From an uncultured Pseudomonadales bacterium (lineage in GTDB: Bacteria > Pseudomonadota > Gammaproteobacteria > Pseudomonadales > Porticoccaceae): 64,000 nt of DNA. Every line of letters begins with the position of its first letter. Positions within the stretch are counted from its first letter, which is position 1. Position numbers and translations under genes: made by a program. The stretch covers positions 62,001 through 126,000 of the forward strand of contig CALSSA010000006.1 of assembly GCA_943788875.1 (NCBI GenBank), in the 5' to 3' direction. The notes under the pieces were generated by a model. The model ran no database searches. It was given only the letters and a program-made list of their open reading frames with translations, and was not told where the DNA came from. Positions 57,904-64,000 of this stretch are shown here, in pieces.

Positions 57904-59370
57904 ATGAGCACTACATTGAGTAACGCAGCCACAAAACCCAGTCTGCTTGACGCCCTTATTCCCGTTATTGTTTTGATCGCCATGTTGGCTGCTGCAGTCT
58001 ATGCATTTGGTTTGGATTCCTTTGGCCCCAATCAGGTTGCCCTGATTATGGCCGCGGCAGTTGCCGCCTTAATCGGTATCAAAAATGGCATTAGCTGGGC
58101 CGAGATCGAACGGGGCATGATTGACACCATCAGCGTGTCATTGCAATCGATTCTGATCCTGCTGATGGTGGGTTCCTTGATTGGCAGCTGGATACTCTCC
58201 GGAACAGTGCCGAGCATGATTTACTACGGTGTTGAACTTATGTCACCGGACTATTTCTACCTTACCGCCTGTCTAGTTTGTGCCTTGCTGGGCTTTAGTA
58301 TTGGCAGCTCCTGGACTGTGGCCGGCACTCTGGGTATAGGCCTTATGGGTATTGCCGCAGCATTGGATCTTTCTCTGGCCGCAAGCGCTGGCGCTATTAT
58401 TTCCGGCGCCTATTTTGGCGACAAGCTGTCACCATTATCCGAAACTACCAACCTCGCCGCCGCGGTCACCAGCAACAATCTGTTTGACCATATTCAACAT
58501 ATGCTTTGGACTACCATCCCGGCATTTGTGATTGCTCTGGTTTTGTTCTTTTTGCTGGGCATTCGCAGCAGCTCTGATGTGGTGATCGACGATATCGAAG
58601 TATTACAGGCAGCCATGGTCGATACATTTACTATTAACCCTCTGATGCTGGTGCCACTATTATTATTGCTGACCATGGCAGTGCGAAAGCTCCCGGCCCT
58701 ATCAACATTGATCTGCGGCACAGTAGTGGGCTGTCTGTTTGCCGTAATCTTTCAGTGGGATGTGGTAATTGCTCTGGCTGACGATGCCAGCCTGGTTGCA
58801 GGTGCTGCAATCTTTAAAGGTCTTTTCACCTCCATGTTTCTGGGCTACAACTCAGTCACAGGCAATGAAGCCCTGGATACCCTGTTATCCAAAGGTGGTA
58901 TGAGCAGTATGCTGACCACCGTTGGGCTGGTAATCAATGCCATGGCTTTTGGTGGCGCCATGGCAAGAACCGGCCTGCTTGAACGCCTGTTAGAGGCTTC
59001 CCTCAGCCGAGTGAAATCTGCAGGCGGACTTATCAGTGCCACTGTGGGCACCTGTATAGGTACCAATGTTCTCGCTGCCGACCAGTATCTGGCTGTGGTG
59101 ATTCCCGGGCAGATGTTTAATAAATCCTATGAAGACCGCAATCTCAGCACCATCAATCTGGCCCGAACCATTGAAGACTCAGGTACATTGACCTCCGCAC
59201 TGGTGCCCTGGAATACCTGTGGTGCCTATATGTCGGCAACATTAGGGGTCAGTACATTCCTCTATGCACCATTTGCCTTCTTTAATCTGCTCTGTCCTAT
59301 TATTGCCATTATTTATGGCTATTCACACATTGCTCTAACTAAACTAGAGGAACCAGCCGCAGAAGCTTGA
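57904..59370 (+). CDS. NhaC-family Na+/H+ antiporter-like membrane transporter
   Basis: A 488-residue polytopic membrane protein of the NhaC/ArsB-like superfamily with about 12 hydrophobic helices. Landmarks include LGFSIGSSWTVAGTLGIGLMGIA, SGAYFGDKLSPLSETTNLAAAVT and NLARTIEDSGTLTSALVPWNTCGAYMSATLG, which bear the conserved polar membrane residues. NhaC relatives include ion antiporters and lysine/malate-type exchangers; the location after an amino-acid regulator allows a transport role in lysine catabolism. No Shine-Dalgarno is clear. It is likely co-transcribed with the following peptidase gene (15-bp gap). Confidence 0.85.
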   Translation: MSTTLSNAATKPSLLDALIPVIVLIAMLAAAVYAFGLDSFGPNQVALIMAAAVAALIGIKNGISWAEIERGMIDTISVSLQSILILLMVGSLIGSWILSGTVPSMIYYGVELMSPDYFYLTACLVCALLGFSIGSSWTVAGTLGIGLMGIAAALDLSLAASAGAIISGAYFGDKLSPLSETTNLAAAVTSNNLFDHIQHMLWTTIPAFVIALVLFFLLGIRSSSDVVIDDIEVLQAAMVDTFTINPLMLVPLLLLLTMAVRKLPALSTLICGTVVGCLFAVIFQWDVVIALADDASLVAGAAIFKGLFTSMFLGYNSVTGNEALDTLLSKGGMSSMLTTVGLVINAMAFGGAMARTGLLERLLEASLSRVKSAGGLISATVGTCIGTNVLAADQYLAVVIPGQMFNKSYEDRNLSTINLARTIEDSGTLTSALVPWNTCGAYMSATLGVSTFLYAPFAFFNLLCPIIAIIYGYSHIALTKLEEPAAEA

Positions 59371-59385
59371 TAATCAGGATAGGCA

Positions 59386-60300
59386 ATGGCAAGAATTACA
59401 GCATTTATCATCGCGGGCCTCTGGGCCACAGCGCTGGCATCTCAGCCTCAGGCAGAAAAGCCTAAGCTAGAAAAGTCGCAATTTGATGGCCAGCGCGCCA
59501 TGCATCATATTGCCGAGCAACTGGTACAGGGCTCCCGGGAGCCGGCTAATATTAAAGCCAAGCAACATACCCTCAACTATATCCAACAGGTGCTATCGCC
59601 CCTGAGTCACAGCATCCGCAGCCAAACATTCAACGCCTACGGCCTGCATGGCACCAATCTCTGGGCCAGTATCAAAGGCCAGAGTAAAAGTAGAGACAAG
59701 CGGCGAATCATGCTCGGCGCCCATTGGGACAGCCGTCCGCAGGCGGATCGTGATGCAGATCCACTGCTGCGCAATCATCCGGTAATAGGCGCTAACGACG
59801 GTGGCTCAGGAGTTGCGGTACTGCTGGAAATGGCCAGAGTTCTGGCGGCACAGCCACCTTCAATAACTGTCGATCTGGTGTTTTTTGATCTCGAAGATAT
59901 GGGCGATATAGACAATCGGCCCTATTCCATCGGTGCCAGCCAGTTTATTGTGCGCAATCCAGACTACAGACCCAGCGCCGGTATTATTGTCGATATGGTC
60001 TGCGACAAAAACCTGCGCATTCCCCGGGAGCGACATTCCCAAACCCGTGCCCCTGAGGTAATGGACAGGCTGTGGCAGATTGCCCGCCAGCAGCGGGCCA
60101 GTGGTTTTATAGATCGCACAGGTAGCTTCATCAACGATGACCATGTACCATTTTTGGATGCAGGGTTAAAAGTGGTCGATCTGATTCAGTACCCGTTTCC
60201 AGATTACTGGCACAGCACAGGGGACAGTATCGACAAATGTAGCGCCCAGAGCCTGCAGCAGGTAGGCAATGTACTCAGTGAGTTTATTGCTACTTATTAA
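59386..60300 (+). CDS. Exported M28 metallopeptidase (glutaminyl-cyclase-like)
   Basis: A 304-residue secreted zinc enzyme with signal peptide (MARITAFIIAGLWATALAS). Metal ligands are seen in MLGAHWDSRPQ (His and Asp region), IGANDGGSGVAVLLEM, VDLVFFDLEDMGD (Glu/Asp) and YWHSTGDSIDKC (His). The short single-domain form and DDHVPFLDAGLKVVDLI resemble glutaminyl-peptide cyclotransferases as much as aminopeptidases. AGGATAGG precedes the ATG. Followed 36 bp on by an exported M20 hydrolase; the pair probably handles peptides in the periplasm. Confidence 0.88.
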   Translation: MARITAFIIAGLWATALASQPQAEKPKLEKSQFDGQRAMHHIAEQLVQGSREPANIKAKQHTLNYIQQVLSPLSHSIRSQTFNAYGLHGTNLWASIKGQSKSRDKRRIMLGAHWDSRPQADRDADPLLRNHPVIGANDGGSGVAVLLEMARVLAAQPPSITVDLVFFDLEDMGDIDNRPYSIGASQFIVRNPDYRPSAGIIVDMVCDKNLRIPRERHSQTRAPEVMDRLWQIARQQRASGFIDRTGSFINDDHVPFLDAGLKVVDLIQYPFPDYWHSTGDSIDKCSAQSLQQVGNVLSEFIATY

Positions 60301-60336
60301 CAGCCATATAGCTTGATAGACAGCGCGAGAGTAACA

Positions 60337-61671
60337 ATGACAAAGCACAGCTTAATAATCGGCAGCATCCTCCTGATCGCTGCAACATCAATGCAAGCCA
60401 GCGCAGACAGTCTTTTGCAATCTATTCAGCAGGACTACAAGGATCGACTGGGAGAGTTGTTTATTGATTTCCACGCCAATCCAGAGTTGAGTACCGCAGA
60501 ACACAGAACCGCCAAGAAACTGGCCGCTGCACTGCGCATCAGTGGTTTTGACGTCACTGAAGGAGTGGGCGGCACAGGCGTAGTAGCTATGCTTAAAAAT
60601 GGCACCGGCCCATTAGTGATGATGCGTGGCGACATGGATGCCCTGCCGTTAAAGGAAAAATCCGGACTGGCCTACGCCTCCACCGTTACCCAAAAAGACC
60701 CCATAAGCGGCAAAGTATCACCAGTGATGCATGCCTGCGGCCATGATGTGCACATCACTAGCCTGATTGGTATTGCCAAACAGATGGCTGAGCGGCGAGA
60801 TAGCTGGTCTGGCACCTTGATGTTAATTGGCCAGCCCGCAGAAGAACGTATTATGGGCGCCAGATTAATGATGGAAGACAATCTGTGGCAGCGTTTTGGG
60901 CAACCAGACTATGCTCTGGCATTCCACGTTGCGGCCTCCATGCCCACTGGCATGATCAATGTTCAGGAAGGCAGCCCCATGGCTGGCTCTGACAGTCTGG
61001 ATATTATTATCCATGGTGTCGGCGCCCATGGTGCCTCACCCCATGCAGGCAAAGACCCCATCGTACTTGGCAGCCAAATTGTACTGGCGCTGCAGACATT
61101 GGTTTCTCGAGAACTGGCACCGCGACAACCGGGAGTGGTCACCGTGGGTTCATTCCACAGTGGCAGCAAGCACAATATAATCTCAGACCAAGCTGTGTTG
61201 CAGCTAACCGTGCGCAACACCAATCTTGAAACCCGAGAACTGCTGCTCACCGGTATAGAGCGTATCGCAGAAAACCTCGGTCGCGCCGCCGGTCTGCCAG
61301 AAGATAAGCTACCAGAGGTGATCTACAGTCAGGAATCTACGCCACCCACTGTTAACAATGGCCCAATGGTTAAACGACTCAAGGCCCTGTGGCAGCATAA
61401 ACTCGGCCAGCAGACGGTGATGTCTGTAGGTTCTCAGGGTATGGGAGCAGAAGATTTCCCGTTTTTTACCACAGATCCAGCCATTCCCAGCGTCTATTTC
61501 GCTGTGGGCGGCACCAGTATGGCAGATATAGAAGCAGCAGCTCGGGGCACTGGACCAACCATTGCCTCACATCACAGCCCGCTGTTTAAAATAGAACCTG
61601 AGCCAGCCGTAACCACCGGCGTGCATGCCACAGTGCTGGCCTTATTGGATTTACTGCCTGTCGCTGACTAA
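60337..61671 (+). CDS. Exported M20-family amidohydrolase
   Basis: A 444-residue M20 (HippO/IlvE-acylase type) metallohydrolase with signal peptide MTKHSLIIGSILLIAATSMQASA. The start is ATG 60337 with GAGAG upstream. Metal-binding landmarks: VMMRGDMDALPLKEKSGLAYAS, VMHACGHDVHITSLIGIAK, GQPAEERIMGARLMMED and SQGMGAEDFPFF. The dimerisation domain (about 190-310, GVGAHGASPHAGKDPIVLG) is intact. Family members remove N-acyl groups from amino acids. It lies at the end of the lrp-nhaC-M28-M20 run. Confidence 0.9.
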   Translation: MTKHSLIIGSILLIAATSMQASADSLLQSIQQDYKDRLGELFIDFHANPELSTAEHRTAKKLAAALRISGFDVTEGVGGTGVVAMLKNGTGPLVMMRGDMDALPLKEKSGLAYASTVTQKDPISGKVSPVMHACGHDVHITSLIGIAKQMAERRDSWSGTLMLIGQPAEERIMGARLMMEDNLWQRFGQPDYALAFHVAASMPTGMINVQEGSPMAGSDSLDIIIHGVGAHGASPHAGKDPIVLGSQIVLALQTLVSRELAPRQPGVVTVGSFHSGSKHNIISDQAVLQLTVRNTNLETRELLLTGIERIAENLGRAAGLPEDKLPEVIYSQESTPPTVNNGPMVKRLKALWQHKLGQQTVMSVGSQGMGAEDFPFFTTDPAIPSVYFAVGGTSMADIEAAARGTGPTIASHHSPLFKIEPEPAVTTGVHATVLALLDLLPVAD

Positions 61672-61684
61672 CGTCTTACCTTAT

Positions 61685-62800
61685 TTACAGCACTGCCTTG
61701 AGAGAATTGAGGCAGTAATCAATGTTTTTCTGGTTGCTGGCGTGGCCCATCAGGCCAATGCGCCAGACCTTGCCTGCCAGTCCACCCAGACCAGCGCCAA
61801 TCTCCAGATCGAACTCAGTTAACAAGCGAGTTCGCACCTCAGCATCATCGACACCATCTGGAATATACACAGTATTTAACTGCGGCAGACGATCCTGCTC
61901 AGATACCAAAAAGCCGATGCCCATCTGCTCTAGTCCCTGACGCAGCGCCATATGATTGTGCTGATGGCGTGCCCAAGAATTCTCCAGCCCCTCCTCCTGA
62001 ACCATAACCAATGACTCATGAAGGCCATAGAGGCAGTTGACCGGCGCAGTGTGGTGATAGGCGCGTTTACCCTCTCCACCCCAATAGCCCATGACCAAAT
62101 TCAGATCTAAAAACCAGCTCTGTACCCGGCTTTTGCGATTGCGGATTTTTTCAGCGGCACGCTCACTAAAGCTGACCGGTGAAAGCCCTGGAGGCGCCGA
62201 CAGACACTTTTGTGAGCCAGAATAAATCGCATCAATATCCCATTCGTCCACCTTAAGCGGCGTACCAGCAAGACTGGTCACCGCATCAACAATCGTCAGG
62301 CAGTCGTATTTGTGCGCCAGCTCAACTAGTGTTTTGGCGTCAGACTGGGCGCCAGTGGACGTCTCTGCATGCACAAAGGCCACCAACCCAGCATCCGGAT
62401 GAGCCTTGAGAGCCTCCTCCAGTTTCTGTGGATCAACCGCAGAACCCCAGCTGTCTTCAACCATAATGGCCGTGGCACCACAGCGCTCAACATTTTCTTT
62501 CATGCGCCCACCAAAAACACCGTTCTGGCAGACAATCACCTTATCGCCACATTCCACCAGATTGGCAAAACAGCATTCCATACCAGCAGAGCCAGGAGCA
62601 GAAACAGCAAAGGTCAGCTCATTTTTGGTCTGGAAAACATATTGCAGCAGCGCTTTTACCTCATCCATCATGCCTATAAAGCTGGGATCCAAATGTCCCA
62701 CAGTAGGCCTAGCCATAGCCTGAAGTACACGCTCACTTACATCGGAGGGCCCGGGGCCCATTAATACACGTTGCGGTGGCTGGAATGAGGTAATGGTCAT
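61685..62800 (-). CDS. Class V aminotransferase (serine-pyruvate/alanine-glyoxylate type)
   Basis: A 371-residue fold-I PLP enzyme. MGPGPSDVSERVLQAMARPTVGHLDP opens it, SAPGSAGMECCFANLVE follows, TIVDAVTSLAGTPLKVDEWDIDAIYSGSQKCLSAPPGLSPVSF holds the PLP Asp and Lys (SQKCL), and AYHHTAPVNCLYGL is family-typical. The substrate is probably glyoxylate with alanine or serine as donor. It lies 23 bp downstream of a CaiB-type CoA-transferase on the same strand, a probable operon. Confidence 0.9.
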   Translation of the reverse strand: MTITSFQPPQRVLMGPGPSDVSERVLQAMARPTVGHLDPSFIGMMDEVKALLQYVFQTKNELTFAVSAPGSAGMECCFANLVECGDKVIVCQNGVFGGRMKENVERCGATAIMVEDSWGSAVDPQKLEEALKAHPDAGLVAFVHAETSTGAQSDAKTLVELAHKYDCLTIVDAVTSLAGTPLKVDEWDIDAIYSGSQKCLSAPPGLSPVSFSERAAEKIRNRKSRVQSWFLDLNLVMGYWGGEGKRAYHHTAPVNCLYGLHESLVMVQEEGLENSWARHQHNHMALRQGLEQMGIGFLVSEQDRLPQLNTVYIPDGVDDAEVRTRLLTEFDLEIGAGLGGLAGKVWRIGLMGHASNQKNIDYCLNSLKAVL

Positions 62801-62823
62801 AGTCGTCTCTCAGTTAGTCGGTT

Positions 62824-64000
62824 TTATGAATCAGCCACAATGCCTGTGCTCTTTAATTCAGCAATATGGTCCGCGTCCAATCCCAGGCTCTGCAACACTT
62901 CATCAGTATGAGATCCCACCGCAGGGCCAGGCCATTCAGTACCCCCTGGCGTTCCCTGTAGTTTAGGTAGCAGGGCCGGGATTTTGAGGGATTCACCATT
63001 AATTTCAACCGCTTCAAATAATTCTCGGTATTTGAAATGCGCATCTTCCATCATATCTGCAACATTGTAGACCGGCCCAGAGGGCACCCGATGCTCATCG
63101 AGAATGGCCATGGCATCAGCCAAACTATGGGCTGCACACCAATTAGCCAACACCAGATCAATATCCGCCTCGTGAATCACCCGATCAGCATTGCTGGTAT
63201 ATTTTCTGTCGGTAGACATGTCCTCTCGCCCCACCGCCACCATCAGGCGAGCAAAGATGGAATCACCATTGCCACCAATCACTAGAAATTTATCATCCGC
63301 ACATTTATAGGTATTGGTCGGCACAATCCCGGTAACCGTCGTTCCGGATGGCTCGCGAATCACACCAGCACCATCATATTCAGGAACTACCGCCTCCAGC
63401 AGATTGAACATCGACTCATAGAGAGCCACATCAACAACCTGTCCGCCTTCTTTATTGTCCTTAACCGCCTCATCTCTGGAGCGCAGCGCCATCAACACGC
63501 CAATCACCGCATGCAACCCAGACACTGTGTCACCAATACTTAGGTTAGGGCGCACCGGAGCCTCTCCTGGGTAGCCATTCACATAACGGAAACCGCTAAT
63601 GGCCTCGCAGGCAGAAGCAAAGCCAGGCTTTTTTGAATAGGGGCCAGTCTGGCCATAGCCGGAAATACGCGCATAGATAAGGTTTGGGTTGTCCTTGCGC
63701 AGGCTTTCAGGATCCAGCCCCCAGCCTTCCAGCACACCGGGGCGAAAGTTTTCCACCACAATATCAGCGCTTTTCAGTAACTCGCGCACCAGATCGCGAC
63801 CTTTCTCAGTTTTGAGATCCAATGAGATACATTTTTTATTGCGACCCAGACTGCGCCACCAAAGCGAGGTGCCATCTTTTACCTGACGCCAGTTGCGAAT
63901 GGGGTCGCCCCCAGGCGGTTCCACCTTGATCACCTCAGCACCAAAGTAACCCAGCATGCAACCGGCAAATGGTCCGGCCAGCAACTGGCCCAACTCAATA
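62824..64000 (-). CDS. CaiB/BaiF CoA-transferase, 5' end outside the window
   Basis: A family III CoA-transferase, at least 392 residues and open at the right edge; the true start lies beyond 64000 since only ...IELGQLLAGPFAGCMLGYFGAEVIKVEPP is visible of its beginning. SLGRNKKCISLDLKTEKGRDLVREL, ISGYGQTGPYSKKPGFA and the catalytic Asp in LSIGDTVSGLHAVIGVL are seen, and LGLDADHIAELKSTGIV ends it. The acid substrate is unknown. It is the upstream partner of the class V aminotransferase. Confidence 0.9.
   Translation of the reverse strand, partial: IELGQLLAGPFAGCMLGYFGAEVIKVEPPGGDPIRNWRQVKDGTSLWWRSLGRNKKCISLDLKTEKGRDLVRELLKSADIVVENFRPGVLEGWGLDPESLRKDNPNLIYARISGYGQTGPYSKKPGFASACEAISGFRYVNGYPGEAPVRPNLSIGDTVSGLHAVIGVLMALRSRDEAVKDNKEGGQVVDVALYESMFNLLEAVVPEYDGAGVIREPSGTTVTGIVPTNTYKCADDKFLVIGGNGDSIFARLMVAVGREDMSTDRKYTSNADRVIHEADIDLVLANWCAAHSLADAMAILDEHRVPSGPVYNVADMMEDAHFKYRELFEAVEINGESLKIPALLPKLQGTPGGTEWPGPAVGSHTDEVLQSLGLDADHIAELKSTGIVADS

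Overview
The window looks like a chromosome segment of a marine gammaproteobacterium, most plausibly of the SAR92/Porticoccaceae-Cellvibrionales type. This is inferred from gene content: queA-tgt-secD-secF, rpmE-priA-ftsN, a bkd operon with a divergent Lrp-type bkdR, a TonB-dependent receptor, a GH16 laminarinase lipoprotein and Pseudomonas-like amino-acid catabolism. No marker gene fixes the taxon.

0-11.5 kb: the 5' part of GTP-dependent pckG, an exported D-aminoacylase-type amidohydrolase with a PuuD-like glutamine amidotransferase, then a damaged stretch. In that stretch folD carries two single-base frameshifts, and the following PYROXD2/phytoene-desaturase-like FAD oxidoreductase carries two more plus a tandem duplication of its 3' half. 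After it come the branched-chain 2-oxoacid dehydrogenase genes bkdA1-bkdA2-bkdB (minus strand) and divergent bkdR. 11.4-16.6 kb: a RimK-like ligase / inactive transglutaminase-7TM / retropepsin-like lipoprotein trio, a VOC protein and a class-C beta-lactamase-like hydrolase. 16.7-21.8 kb: secF, secD, tgt and queA, with no yajC between tgt and secD.

21.9-29.2 kb: tRNA-Leu(CAA) with a sigma70 promoter is the insertion site of a degenerate integrative element of about 7.2 kb. The element is bounded by 23-bp direct repeats of the tRNA 3' end and has 26-bp arm-type repeats placed almost symmetrically inside both ends. Its tyrosine integrase is broken by two frameshifts and has Met where the first catalytic Arg belongs. 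A second frameshifted gene encodes a protein whose motifs resemble a family-A/T7-like polymerase palm. Cargo is a small secreted protein, a truncated Sel1 protein and a 628-aa lipoprotein.

29.2-41 kb: a CotH-kinase-like lipoprotein, a sterol desaturase/fatty acid hydroxylase-like enzyme, a TauD-like oxygenase paired with a D-2-hydroxyacid dehydrogenase-like FAD enzyme, and an intact GH16 laminarinase preceded by a decayed paralogue. 41-49.6 kb: pyrF, lapA, a SIMPL protein, rpmE, priA, ftsN (start codon inside a 17-bp tandem repeat), a PuuA-like glutamine synthetase and a TPR-sulfotransferase. 49.6-64 kb: a TonB-dependent receptor and a likely lysine/cadaverine-to-glutaryl-CoA catabolic region (class III aminotransferase, gcdH, CaiB-type CoA-transferase, PLP decarboxylase) with an Lrp regulator and a clear inverted-repeat operator. 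An NhaC-type transporter, two metallopeptidases, a class V aminotransferase and a second CoA-transferase running off the end follow.

Two themes stand out: catabolism of amino acids, polyamines and laminarin typical of a particle- or bloom-associated marine heterotroph; and two patches (3.9-7.2 kb and the tRNA-Leu element) where single-base indels concentrate while the other genes are intact.
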